A DNA stretch of 64,000 nucleotides, from assembly GCF_030704535.1 (NCBI RefSeq), contig NC_081807.1, forward strand, positions 7,280,001 to 7,344,000, given 5' to 3'. The position numbers and the translations under genes are program-made. Positions 11,223 through 24,700 of the stretch are shown here, piece by piece; positions within the stretch are counted from its first letter, which is position 1, and the number at the start of each line of letters is the position of its first letter. The stretch comes from Vitis vinifera. Its lineage: Eukaryota; Streptophyta; Magnoliopsida; Vitales; Vitaceae. Below the pieces are notes generated by a model. The model did no database searches, was not told where the DNA came from, and saw only the letters and a list, made by a program, of their open reading frames with translations.

Positions 11223-14190
11223 GTATTCCTATACAATAAAAAGAATGGAAAGTGTTCTCACAAATGTGTCTAGATCTAAATGAAAACATATGGACGAAAC
11301 TTTCTTTTACTATTTTGGAAGTGACACTCTTTTCATTTTCTTAGACTTTTTATTTAGATTGATTGATATTTAAAACATATTGTAATAAAATATGTATAAT
11401 AATGTTATTCTAATATAAATTATTTTTCATCTAATTGATTGAGCCATTTAATTTTAATATGAACTTTGGGTTCAAAAATAAGTTTTTTATGTTCAATTTT
11501 GATAATAATGTAATTCCAACAAATAGTATTAAGGGTTATAGGGCTATAACTTGGACAAGTCCAACCCAAACATTATGTCCCAACTTGAGGTTTGGGTTAA
11601 TATGAACAAAGTTTGAAAGGGTTGAGATTAGACTTGGTTTAGAAAAATACTAACCTAAATATATTGGGATTGACGTGTGTTAAATGTATGGGCAACCTAC
11701 TAACACCCGAATCCGAACATTATTAGTTTTTAATTATATTATTTACTATTTTATTTAAAGTATAAAAAATATAAAAATGATAAGGAATGAACTCTTAACA
11801 TTTCTTACTTTTCAATTACATTAGACTAATGAGTTTATTATTTAAATATCTTTGAATATTGAAATTTGAGTTTAAGGGTTATTATTTATCTTAAATTAGT
11901 AATTAATAATATATTTTATAAAATAATTATTTTATTTATTAGAATATTTCATTCTTGACTTTTTATCTAAGAACCTGTGGGAACTCTTGGAACTGGAATT
12001 GCCAACAGGTTTCGATGTGGGTTGGGAATTTCCAACCCAAGAATTAGTCTTCCAACTTGCCAAATTGTAGTCTTACGAGGTTGGAGTGCAACAATGAGTG
12101 TACATATTTACTATTATAGCAATTTTTTAAATTTAAAAATAGAAAAATATATAAAATAAAAAATAAAACATTAAAATGTGGAGGGGTCTAATTTGATTGC
12201 TCCCAATTATTAAATTATTATTTGATAATATTACCAATATACTTAGAATTTTTAAGATTTGTTTCTATAAAACTTCATCTTGGACAAACATTATGTCTTA
12301 AAAAAATAATTTTTCTATATAACTTAATATTTGGATTAAATCTTCAATTTTCTTAAATTCATACTTAATTTTGAAAATAAACTTAAAATTCATTATTTAG
12401 GGAAAAAAACTGATATTAATATTATATTTTACTGTTGAATTATTTTATTTTATTTTAGTGAATATTAGACATGACCATGAAAGAGATTAGATATGTGTAT
12501 TGTTTGTAAAAGGTCTAGAGGGAAGATCAAGGGGAGAAGGTGGAATGAAAAGTTTAGGGTAAAGATTTAGAAAATGCTTGTAAAAATGATTGAGAAATAT
12601 ATCTTTTCATATTATTAGTTACTTGGGTTAACTTCGTAATTTTTTTTACTTCTAATTTATATAAGTTTAAGTAATATATTTCTAATTTTACATAAGCTTT
12701 TTTTTTTAAAAGCATAAATTTTCCATAAAGTCAAGATCTAGTTAATTTCGATTTTGATGATAATAATGTTATATTTAAATCTAATAATTATATTTAAGTG
12801 TGTTAGTTAAGAAATATATATTTTTAAAGAGACATTTTAAGAAGATATATCAAAGGGAAATCAAATATTCAAAAATCAAGTGAAAAGGCAAGATGAAACT
12901 TTGATTTTGCACTAAATTTTGGATAGCTTCCTATGATAATTATGAGGCAAGATATTTGAAGTTGAGGAAATCATCATTCCAACGCTTCCAAGAGTTTGAA
13001 AATCAAAGTTTAGACAAGGAAGATATGGTTGAACGAAGCAAATTGTGTAATGTTGTTCGTTTTCATATAATAAATTGCGAAGACCTTTTTGGCACTTATT
13101 GGCTCAATCGGGTGGTCAACTAGATCACTCGTATCTCATAACAATCACCTTTAATACATTAAACGTACAAAAGCTAGTTAGATGATTAACCAAAACTTTT
13201 GGAAGATGTTTTTAATCGTTAGCTGGTTTGCAATCTCTACATAAAATGTTATTAACTCCGTTCGGTTTTTTGAAGGATTTAATATTAATTATCATTGGAG
13301 AGTGCTTTTTAGTACACCTTTGTTCAAAACCTTACATGTTTATTTTGTGCACATCAATCCTAGATCCTTGAATCAAATTATAATACTAATAAGTTATTTC
13401 AACAAATTACTTACATCCTTACAAGATATCTCTTGAAGGAAATTGTAAAAATCTCTTAAAACCATGATCCAAGTATAAGACTTTGCGGACTTTGGCTTAA
13501 AAACCCTTGATAATAAAACTTTTACTTGGTTGGAATTTGACAAAAATGCCCATAGGCAAAAATTGAAATAATCTCTTGTAACACTTGGTGTTTGCATTTT
13601 CTCTACACCACCCTTCCCAATTTATTTTAAGCAATTGTTGTTTAAAAAATATTTTTTAAATATGATTTCCAACTTTAATTTATATAATAATAAAATAAGT
13701 AGTAAGATAATTGTGAATATAGTATACTAATGACATCATCGAAAAAATAGTAGTTAACATCATTATAAATATTTAATTAAATGAAGAAAATAATAATTAT
13801 AAATAAAAAGGTTTCTTCTTCCTTCTTTTAGTATACATAGAATTTATGTGATTAGTATTTGACTAATTTTTTTCCTTAACCACCATGGATTTTGGATTTT
13901 GGATTTTGCGCGTAAAGCCGCGTTTGGGAAGGGAGAAAAAGCAGTCAAAATTGCCACCACATACTGTTTTTTCATTTGTCAAAAGGAAAAGTCATATTTT
14001 GCTGCTCACTTCCTTCGAAAACCCCACTTACCAAACAAAATTACCTCAAAGCCCCCATGAATTCCTCAATTGACGAATTTGTAATTCCTGTTTTCCCGAT
14101 TACGAGACCGAAAGGAGTCCATTCAAGGACATAAATGTCATTAATAACTATCCCGTCACCCTTGAATTTTCCTCACATTCACTACTCACA
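11223..14190. other. AT-rich intergenic DNA
   Basis: No coding exon, LTR end or RNA gene recognised. The stretch is rich in A/T runs; its short open frames lack conserved-looking sequence. The last few hundred bases before 14190 are the upstream region of the small gene at 14268. Confidence 0.5.
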
Positions 14191-14191
14191 C

Positions 14192-14200
14192 TATAAATAA
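14192..14200 (+). promoter_or_regulatory. TATA box of the small gene at 14268
   Basis: TATAAATAA lies 68 bp upstream of the ATG at 14268, predicting a transcription start near 14225 and a 5' leader of about 40 nt. The match is to the plant TATA consensus; the start itself is inferred. Confidence 0.7.
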
Positions 14201-14267
14201 AGGAATCTGTGCCTTCATTTTCCGTATACAAAATAACAAGTTTCAAAGAGAGAATACCAAAATCCCA

Positions 14268-14582
14268 ATGGAAGGTCTCATACCATTTCTCTTCAACGCC
14301 ATCAAGAGCAAGAAGGCTCACAGTGGCTACAGGTGCCTCTCCGAAGGCTCCAGCCGCGGCTACCGCCTGTTGGCCGGGCCGGACTCCTCCCATGGCTCGT
14401 CTCATCGACGAACCAGGTCGGAGTTCCAGGCTCCCAAGTATGATTTCACCGATCGGCAGCCGAGTCTAGGGTTTGTACGGTCGCTCAGCGTTAATAAGGA
14501 TTCTCTGTTCGCTCATACCGCAGCAGAAGGCTCAAGGCAGATCGGTGGTTTCAGTAATAATTTCTCCAAGAAGATAAATTGA
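14268..14582 (+). CDS. Small plant-specific protein of unknown function (104 aa)
   Basis: Intronless frame starting [14 protein letters not shown] and ending at TGA 14580-14582. The MEGLIPxxxxAI start resembles a family of small uncharacterised plant proteins that I know by sequence but not by function. The rest is Ser/Arg/Gly-rich with a HRRTRSEFQ basic patch and a later LGFVRSLSV block. There is no signal peptide or membrane segment, so it is probably soluble, perhaps nuclear or cytosolic (inference). GC content is clearly higher than in flanking DNA, and a TATA box lies at the right distance. The overlapping frames on either strand are shadows. Confident as a gene, not as to role. Confidence 0.8.
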   Translation: MEGLIPFLFNAIKSKKAHSGYRCLSEGSSRGYRLLAGPDSSHGSSHRRTRSEFQAPKYDFTDRQPSLGFVRSLSVNKDSLFAHTAAEGSRQIGGFSNNFSKKIN

Positions 14583-14599
14583 AATGTGTGTCGGAGTTT

Positions 14600-17280
14600 A
14601 CGATTGTTTGATTTGTGATGACGTCTTCAGCTGAAGTTCATTCTGTAGATGTTGTAATTGTATACAAGCGTGGAGGGTTCGATTTCAAGACTGATTTGTC
14701 TTTCTAGTTTTTAATTCTGCAAATTGTGTAGTTCATATATATAAATCCAATTCAAAATTGTTCAATTTCAATTTTCAATTGTTCCGGCTCAATGTCATTG
14801 TGTCAATCAATGCTGCAAACGACCTCACCGGATTCCACAATTTTGTTTCTGTAAAAATAATTGATTAGATCTTTAGCCTCTTGCTTGTTATGGTAATGGC
14901 TTGTTTGGATAAACATTCCTAGATCGGAGGTGGATATGGAAAATGACTTCGTGCTTTGAGCAATCTATTAAAATGGGATAAGGGTTGACTTTTACACGTA
15001 ATGATAATTCTAATTTTATCTTTAAATTTTAATTAAATACAAGTCCATTTCTTAAAATTGTTGAAACTTATTTTCCACAATATAGAGTTTCCGGTTTAAA
15101 GGATGAAAAACATTTTAATTTGTTTTAAGTGAGTCCATGTGATGTTTTTTGTTTTGTTATCGTTCTATTTCAGCTCGTGAAAAAGATTTATGATCTTTAA
15201 AATTTATTAAATTCAAATATTTAACATAGAATATTCATAATTACTTCCAGTAACAATCGTTCAGTATACAAAAATCTCCTATCTAAATCTTCTTCAAGAA
15301 AAAAAACTAAGAGAAATTGGATTTGTTTTTTATCTATCTATTTGCTTTAAATCATTGTTGGTTCGAAACATGAATTTATCTCTCTTATTTATAAGAATCA
15401 AATGAGGTTTTTTTTATTATTTGTAAAACTTTATTCAACTCAAATAATGATGTAATGATGTTGAAGTAGTAATTTTTTTAATTAAATATTTATAATGATT
15501 TATTATTAGATTAGTCTTTCGTACTTGAAGAAGTATTAGATCAATGAATTAATCCTATTGTGTCACTTGAAGATGCAGATTAAAAAATAACTCATTTATT
15601 TTATATTTGTATCCTTTTATTTTTATATAAATTTGATTTTTATAAATATATAAATATAAATGTCTATTATATTATGTATTATAAAATATATATATTATGA
15701 GTAAGTTCTAATTTTCATGAGCATAAATTTTTATTTTTTTATTTTTAATAATTTATTAAATAACAATAAGTTTAAGTTTTTATGAGGATAAATTTTTCAT
15801 TTTATTTTTATTTTTAATAATTCATCCACACACAATCATAGATTTTTTTTATTAGGATAAGCTTTGAAGAAGAAAATACAATCCATTTTGGGAAGAATCC
15901 CTTTAAAATTCTCTTGCTCCAAGCTATTCTCATCTTGTTGGTCAGCATCTACAGCCTTGTGGCACCTTGAATGGATGGTCAAAATCCATTAGCTTGGTTG
16001 AGAATGGATACTTTGCCACTATTCAACCATTTTTGTCACGTGCATTTTGTCACAAGATTCAACCTTAGGATTGTTACGAAGTATGCACTAGGACGAGAAG
16101 TCGATTGATTAAGAAATAATTGATATTTTTAGTTAATTTTCTGATTGTATTATTACATGCTAACGGCATTAGTATTAATTATTGAAGAGCCGTAAAAGTC
16201 AAAGCAATTTGGCTACTTGTTTTACACGTGTGATTATTGGGTTGGATTTGGGGAATGGAGATTCAAGGAGTTGACTTTGTTATCATTCTGTTGGCCAACA
16301 AGAATAAGGTGGGCTCCTAGAATGGATGGCATTGTCAACGTGGATTTGCATTGTGGAAAATTCGTATCTTTCCTTATAAATTCAATAGTAGTATTAAATT
16401 TGATAGTGTATAAGGTTTGACTATGTAACAGTTTGTTTACAATTTTTTCACATACTAGCAACTCCAACAGAGCAACAACCGCTGGAATTGGACTGAAGGG
16501 TACTAATCTTCTAGACTTTCTCAATCGGTGCAACTCCTCCATTACTTACTCACAAATGGACATGTAGTTCAGCTTGGACGACATCTATATCCCGTTGAAT
16601 AGAAAATTCATATATTAACTTGGATATAATATAAGTGAACATATGTTATATATATATTAAATAATACTTATATTAAATATTATTTTATAAATATTTTTTA
16701 ATCATAAATTTAATTTTACAATAATAAAATTTTATTTTATAATATAAAAAAATCGATAAGAAAATAAAGTTATGATATATCCTATGTATTAATTTAGGAT
16801 TAACATATCTCATATATAGAAGGGATCTAAAAAAAATTGTAGATGATATATCCCGTCTTTAATTTTATCTCATAATTGATTGAATATAAAATAAAATTGT
16901 AATAGGATAACTTATTTTATTCAATCACTTTCCAAACAGGAATTATATATAATATTATTTAATATTATATTATCTCTTATTATATCCTATCAACAAAACA
17001 TAACTTTATTTTATCTCATATTATATATCCCATCAACAAAACATAGCTTAAATGGCAAACACAATCTCTCTACAAACTTGATAATTTCTCTCACCCTTAT
17101 CCCAACCAAATTTTAAGTGAATTTGGACAATCTTTTTTTAATTTAGAAAAAAATAACCCAAATTTAATTTGGGTTCAACTTTTATTAGGATATTAAATAA
17201 CTTGAGCCTAACAAGAAACTCAATTAAGTATTTAATAATTATAATTATATAACACTCAATTCATTTTAATATTAGAAAAA
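14600..17280. other. 3' flank and AT-rich intergenic DNA
   Basis: The first few hundred bases are the probable 3' UTR and flank of the small gene. The rest holds no recognisable gene. Around 16560-17070 the repeated string ATC(C)TATCAACAAAACATA (near 16985 and 17030) and very high AT content suggest a MITE-like repeat, but I could not fix its ends. Confidence 0.45.
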
Positions 17281-17281
17281 A

Positions 17282-18205
17282 GTAGGATTTGATTCACTAA
17301 TATAAAAATATTTGGAAAAAAATCCTAATTTTTTAAATTACTATTATATTCATTTATTTTAAAATAATTTGAAATACATGCATTTTTTTTAATGAGTCAC
17401 ACAATTATTCCCAAAAATATCATTTTACTTGTCATGTCTTTAAAATCAATTCATGACTAGATTTCTTTATATAGAGTTTGTCCTTATAGATATTTTATTA
17501 TTATTATTATTACTATTATTATATAGATTTTTTTTAGAAACAAACACATTGCAGGATTCTTATTTTAGTTTGCAAAAAAAAATCTTATTTAAATAAGATT
17601 AATATTTTTTTTCCTAGAATTTTAAAAGAAAATATTATCAAACATATCCTATTTAATCATAATTACCAATTCAAAAAGTAATAATGTTGTTTATTAAATA
17701 ATAAATAAGAAAATTAATAATATATAATTATTTTGTTCATGATTAATTTATTTAATATAAAATACTTATTTATTTATTTATTTTTATACTATATATCAAA
17801 GTCCAACCATATTGTAAAATATTTTATATGAGAAAAACTCTTTCAACAAATTTTATTATTTATTATATTAAATAATTATTAATATTAGAATAAACTCTTT
17901 ATTTTTTTTTTTTCAAATTCTTGCTTTATAATATTTATAGAGGAAAAAGTTTCCTAATAATAAAATAAAATATTAATAATAATAAAATATCTAAAATGAT
18001 GGGAAATATTTACGTGAAGAAAACTAATTGTCAATTGATTTGGATGACATGACAAATAAGGAGATATTTTTAGGACTAATTGGATGACTCATTAAAAAGC
18101 ACATATATTTTAAATTATTTTTAAATAGATGAAGATAGTAATACTAATTTAAAAAATTTGAGGGTTTTTTTTTCATATATTTTTATATTAATGAATCAAA
18201 TCCCA
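17282..18205. mobile_element. Non-autonomous element with ~175-bp terminal inverted repeats
   Basis: The left arm (about 17282-17458) and the right arm (about 18029-18205) are inverted copies. Both contain GGATTTGATTCA, then TAATATAAAAATAT, ATTTTTTAAATTA, TTTTTAATGAGTCA, and TTGTCATGTC, in the same order when the right arm is reverse-complemented. The arms differ by scattered substitutions and small indels. The 570-bp interior is AT-rich and non-coding, with TTA-rich tracts placed symmetrically. Long TIRs with no coding suggest a Mutator-like MITE or foldback element. No target duplication could be assigned. Confidence 0.7.
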
Positions 18206-18242
18206 CATTTCAAAAAAAAAAAATACAAATTCTAAAAAATGA

Positions 18243-18624
18243 GGGCTTATTTGGTAATTGTTTACTAGAATAGTTTTTTGTTTTTTAGAAAAAAAAATAT
18301 GTTTAACAATAAAAAAAATATTTTTTGTTTTTTGTTTTTAAAAACAAAAAAAAAGTTTTTAGAAAATATTTTTTAATTATTTTATGTTGTTTTCACTTGC
18401 TTTTTAAGAGATTTTAAAAAAAAATTATATAAACATATATAGTGCTTAAAAATGAAACACTAGGCATAAAAATTATTTTTAAAATATATTTACAAATATT
18501 AAAAATAAAGTAAAAATATTTTAATTTTTCAAACAAATTTTAACTTTACAAAAATCAGATAATATTTTTTAAAAATTGTTAAAATTATTTTTCAGATCGG
18601 TTTTGAACACAATTACCAAATAGA
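18243..18624. mobile_element. hAT-like MITE (about 380 bp)
   Basis: The left end reads GGGCTTATTTGGTAATTGT and the right end ACAATTACCAAATAGAC, an imperfect terminal inverted repeat of about 17 bp. The interior is AT-rich, with TTTTTGTTTTT runs and their complements that could form a hairpin. The ...TTTGGTAA... terminus recalls plant hAT MITEs (family assignment inferred). It lies about 150 bp upstream of the RlmN-like start codon. Confidence 0.6.
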
Positions 18625-18774
18625 CATTTTTAGTTTTTTTTTTTTTTTTTTTCATTTTTAGTAAATAAATAAATAATGTCCGGGAAGTAGTTAGAGCCGG
18701 CCTGAGTAATATCACTTTCCAGCCCCGCCCTTCCACCGGCGGTCTGCAGAAACAGTCGCCGTCCTACTCATCTC

Positions 18775-21700
18775 ATGGCAATCTCATCAATATTCGACGG
18801 CGGAGAGCTCAGAAGGCAGTTTCACAGTGCCGGAATAAGCCCTAACTTCATCCCTTTCATTTGGAAGTACGTGGTTCAAAACCCTAACTGCGATTGGGAT
18901 GACATTACTTCGTTGCCTTCCGCTGCATACCCTCTCCTTCGGTCACACTTCAAACCTTCTACTTCCAGTCTCCACACGGTCATCGATTCGTCCGACAATG
19001 TCACCACCAAACTCCTCATCAAGTTGCAGGTTCTCGCCTTTTATGATCTAGGGTTTATGGATAAGATCGTCATTCATAATTTTCCATTTGATGATTTTAA
19101 TTTTACTTTTTTTAATTATCTTGTGATTCTGATTATGGCGAGGACCTAAAATATGAGTTAATTTTGGTTTTGTGTGGAACAGAGTTTATTTTGACAATAG
19201 GTTTTTTTTTTTTAATGAGGTAATTTTATTGGAACTGACTCCACTTTGTCATTGCTCTAACACAAACGGGCAGTGGATGAAAATATGGTGTGCACATTCT
19301 CCTCTCCAAAAGCTTAGACACAGCAAGAGCCCTAAATAAGGCCTCTTGGGCTGAAGTAAATAATTTTTGTTGACCTTTTTATTAGCCACCAACCAAGCAA
19401 AGGCCTGAACTTTTATGGAGTTTTAGAATTTCTCAATCAGCTTGTTTAGAGGAAGGAGAAGGTGAATCCACATTTAAAAGGGGTGGGGAGAAAGATTTAT
19501 AGGAAAAGAAACCGCAAGGCCCCAAGGTCCAACTTCTTTCATCAGGGTAGGAAGGGGAGAAGAAAAATACTGTAAACAGGATTTGAGTGCCTTCTTTCCT
19601 TCTCTTTTTGCCATTGCCACTGCAAAGGTTCTTGGGTTTCGGATTTGTGAGAGGAGACGGGTGTAGGAGGGTATTTTTTTTTAATAGGTAAAACAAAGAA
19701 TATATATTAAAAGGAAACACCAAACAGCGTCTCAAAGTATATAGGAAGTATACACCAACCGCCAAAAGGCTCAACCAAGTGGGGGAGGGAGAGAACAAAA
19801 AACATCACATGTCCTCATTTAGAACCTAGCCAATCGATAAAGCTAAATAGAGAAGTAGGGTCCACATCTACAGGCACCCTAGACCAAGACCACAGATTAT
19901 GAATAAAAGAGTTTTTTATCCTTTGGACCGAAAACTCTGCATTATCAAAAGCAAGCATGTTCCTCTCCTTCCAAACAGTCCAAAAGATACATTGGGGTAG
20001 CCTTACGAACTTTACCCATAAAGGACCAATGCCACCCAAGGAGTGTCTTTTAACTGAAAAGGAAAGAACCCAAGACACTCCAAAGAGAGTAAAAAGCAGT
20101 TGCCAAAGAATCCTTATCTTTGCATAGTGGAGAAGAATGTGATCAACAGTTTCTTCTTCAAAGTGACAAGGAAAAAAATTGTTTGCCAAAGAAAACCTCC
20201 TTTGGACTTGGTCCAAACTCAAGGCTTTTCCCCATGTTGCCTTCCAAGCAAAAAAAGCCACCTTGGGTGGCATGCAAGAACTCCAAATGATGCTCCATGA
20301 GAACAATAAAAGGTCATTGGGCTCCAAAACGGAATTGAGGGATTTGACTGAAAAATTTCTGCGCTTCGAAACTATCCAAATCACCATGTCTTCCTCATTC
20401 CTATACGCCCTTTTTGGTTGAAATTTCAGCTAAAAACGCTCCACACTTTGCAACTCCCAATCATTAAATGACCTAGAGAAGTGAGGAACCCATCCACCCC
20501 CTTTGCCCTTTGACTATTGAGTTTCAAACATCCACCACCTATGCATTGTTAGAAACAACTAGGGCAAATAAGGAGGGGAGGTAAACACAAAGCGGTTTGT
20601 CTCCACACTATTGTCCTTCCAAAATCTCACTCTTTGACCATTACCCACTTAGAAAGATATTTTGCTGTTCAATAGATCTCAATCCTTTCTTATGGATTTC
20701 CAAAGGCGAACACCATGCCCATCCCTCACCTCACAAGGAGGGCATTAGATGTCTTGTTTCATAAGGTCTTTCCATGATTGGGTGTTGGATGCAGTAGAGG
20801 CTTTCCTCTTGAAGCTTCAAGAGGAATCAGTGTGGAGGGACAAGGAGGATGGCTTATTCTAGCTTGAGCAGGATGGAAAATTTTCAGTGAAGGGTTTCTA
20901 TTTTTATATGGAGCTAGATAGAGATAATAACTTCCCTGTGAAGGTAATTTGGAATCCTTAAGTCTATCAAAAAAAAAAAAAAAATTGGAATCCTTAATTA
21001 TCGACAAAGTGAGTTTGATTGGAAGCAACTTGGGGAAAGATTTTGACTTCAAACCACTTAAATAGAAGGGGCTAGACGTTGGCAAACAGATGCTTTCTGT
21101 TTAGGATTGAAGAAGAATCTGCTAAGAACATCCTTCTTTATTGTGCTACAATAAAGACATTGTGGTTCCTGAATTTTTTTTTTATAAGAAAAAAATGCTA
21201 ATATATTAAAATGTGTCAAAAGACGACACACCAAAGTACATGTGACGCATACAAATAATGCCTAAAAGCTCATTGAACAAGAGAGAACACAAAAAACAAC
21301 ATCCTCTCTTGACAAGAATCCAATCACTCTACAAAATCGTTGTGGTACTTATTTTTTTATTGGTCAGCATAACATGGGTGATACCTTCTATAGTTCATGA
21401 GACCCTTTTAAGTTAGCAGGGGACTTTTGTAGGAAAGAAAAGAGAGAAGGCATGCAGAGCTGCTCCATTGTGCTTTTTCTAGATCGTTTAGGAGGAGGGA
21501 AATATTGGATCATTTGAAAATGTAGAGTATTTGGATCTGATGATCAAAAACTTGTTCTTGCGTTTCTTTTTGTATGGGGCTAGGTCATTTGTAGATGGGG
21601 AATCATGCATGAAAGAGTAAACTAGCTATGGGAAGACTAATCTCAACAGGGAGTAGAGGTGAGGGAAAAGATGGCTTGAGAGCTGATCTCCCATCATATA

Positions 21701-24700
21701 TCCTCCCAAAAATAAATATTGGATCTATCACCTGCAACAAAACAAACACAAATGAAGCACTTGGTAACTTGGGGTGTCAACTTTCAAGGGTGTTGATGCA
21801 CATTCTAACTACAATATTCACATCCCGCCCATTATGAATTCTCTTGTATATTTTCATCTTGTGTAGTCTGAAAATTGGCTAATTCAAAACACCGACCTTT
21901 TTTGCATTGCAAATTCTTAGTCATAGGTGTGTACAAGATGCGCGGTTGTGGAGTTTCACTTGATAGCTTTATATGATTAATATCCATAGATAGCTCATAT
22001 TTAAAATTCACTCCCACTCTCTTGAAGCAGTGCTTTTTTTTTCTTGTCAATTGATAGACTTTGCTTTGGTAGCCTTTTCATATAAAAGTGTGAGTTGGGC
22101 TCTTTATTGATGTGTGTTCCATATCATTTTTACCAGAATGGATCTTTTGTAGAAGCTGTGATTATGAGGTATGACACACGTTTAGGGAAGTATGGTGGAA
22201 AACCTCGTCCTGGAGGTCCAAGGTCAACCTTGTGCATATCATCTCAGGTATCATATTTTCCTTTCCTCTATTACATGGCAAGAAGTACTCCTTATCATTT
22301 GGACATTGTTGCTTACATTAAACCAAGGCCAGAAATCTGCTATTTTGGTGAGATTTGAATCACTTCTCATGTCATTTTCATGGCTGGAAGGTTTGCCCTG
22401 GTCCATACCTGAGGCATCTTTATGAAAGGAATGTAGAGAATAATATTGGTTTTCAATATATGGCACTCAATTTTTTATTGCATTTGATATTCAAAACCAA
22501 GACAATTTTTTAGTCATGTTTTATTGATTTCAGCTAATATAACTTCCGTTTCCTTTTCTTTGTTGTCATTGGAGTTCTGTCTTCACCTGCCACTTATGAG
22601 TTACAAATTTGAGTCAGTTTCTTGTACAGATATTTGATTCCACTTGCCTTTTTCCTTTTGTTACAGGTGGGTTGTAAAATGGGCTGCAAATTCTGTGCAA
22701 CTGGAAGCATGGGATTTAAAAGCAATCTATCCTCAGGAGAAATTGTGGAACAATTAGTGCATGCTTCTCACTTTTCGCAAATACGGAATGTTGTGTTCAT
22801 GGTAATGACCTTTTTCTTCTTGTTGTTGTCGTGTGTGTGTGGATCTGGGGGTGTTGAGGGGTGAGGGTTGTGAAATCATCAATTTATTTTCAGCGTTAAT
22901 TTTTGACAGTGTTTCTCATATGAAATGATTCCAACTCTGAATTTGGATAAATCCAGTTATTTTTGGCTTGAGTCCAGAACATCATGTTGACTAATTTCCA
23001 GAATGCCACTTTGAAGCCATTTTATTCACTTGATAAGTGGGTTTATAGTTGATCCTCACAAGAAAATATCAGCAGTAAAATAAATTTTCTAGAAGCTTGA
23101 AATATTATATCTTATTGTTATGTTATTTATTTATTTGAAAAAAAACTAACAAACAAACAAATTTAAAACCGAAAACTGATGGAAGCCTTTATGGTATTTG
23201 ACCAAACTTGCTCATTATTTTTTAATATTTAATTTTCTTGAGCTTCTGCCGGAAGCTAGTGGGTTTTGGAATTAGAAATGTTACCATGTGTGAGCACTTG
23301 AACCAATCTCTAGATATTGGAATAAAAAATGCTACTATATATAAGCAGTAGAAACAGGCAGAAGAGCTCTCTGCATCTCAGCTTCTGTGGCATGTACATT
23401 GCCACAATGATTCTTATGCTTAATAATTGGAACTAAATTTCCCATGCTACTGTCTCAATATACTTCTATGATTATTATATTTACATTACAATCAGAAATG
23501 AGGATATAGTTCTTCCATTTTCTACCCTTCCTCTTCACTGTGCATGCCATAGTTTTTCTGATAGAAACCTTACCTAATGCCTTCAACTATAAGTCTGTAA
23601 GTCTTCAAATATAAGCCTATAACTATTTTGGCCCCAAATATCCTTAAAATTGTATGTCCTTTCCTTGATTATCAATTTTGTGGGCAGGGAATGGGAGAAC
23701 CTCTGAATAACTATTCTGCCTTAGTGGAAGCTATCCATATCATGCAAGGATCTCCATTTCAGCTATCACCAAAGAAAATCACTGTATCAACGGTATACGC
23801 TGCAAACTCATGATATGCCTAAGCCTAACCTTCTTTTGATTTTCCATGAAAATTATATACCTGTTGGATCATTTTATTTTATTTTTGTCGAAGGTCTTTT
23901 AGTTGTTAATTTTTTCTAAATTGACTAGAAATCATTATCCTGCTTGCTCATGTAGCAGAAATCTTGTCATTGACCATCATACCATGACTTATAAGTGGTA
24001 TCATAAAGTTGCCCTAGTTTCCTGATCAACAAGGACATGTCTTACACAATATTTACTGTAATTTCAAAGTATTATTCATAGATATTATAACATTTTTACT
24101 GCCCTTGGACTGTATGCCACTACCACCTTGGAAGCTATAAATTGACCTGAGAATTTTATGTGGGTTTGGCTGATGGAAAGTGGAAAAGCAGAATAAGTTC
24201 ATTGATTAATTGTATGAAATAATGAAGGCAAGGTCTAGGTTAGATAAAAAGATGACTACAGCTGTTGCAAAAGTGCATATCTCTTTCATTCATATGTTAA
24301 ATGGAAAGAAGCTGTATAATTTCAGAATTTATAAACCTGAAGAGCAATTGAGTGATGTGTTCTTGTGTGTCTTTGCCTTAAAATCTTTATTGGAAGGGGG
24401 TGGGGAGTTTATTTAGTTGTCTTTGAGTTTGTTTTGAGTCAAGCATCCTAGGAGAATAATTTATCAAATAATTTTGTTTCATTAAAAGACATTATAGGAG
24501 TGGATAGGATGTTTTATAGTCTTCTCTTTATACATGGCCTCTAAGTTCCTTTTCTTTTTCACCTGTTTTGGATGGAATAGAAAAAGAGTAGAATTTTTAT
24601 TTTTTATTTTTTTTTCAGAAAATTGGCAAGGTTATAGCTTAGATTTCCACTTATACATTAGTTTTTTCTTTTCTAATTTTGATCAGACTGTTAGTTGTTT

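Noticed and set aside
14148..14469. Alternative frames over the small gene at 14268
   Set aside because: The frame starting at 14268 has the family-like start, the right TATA distance and a better composition. The others are shadows.
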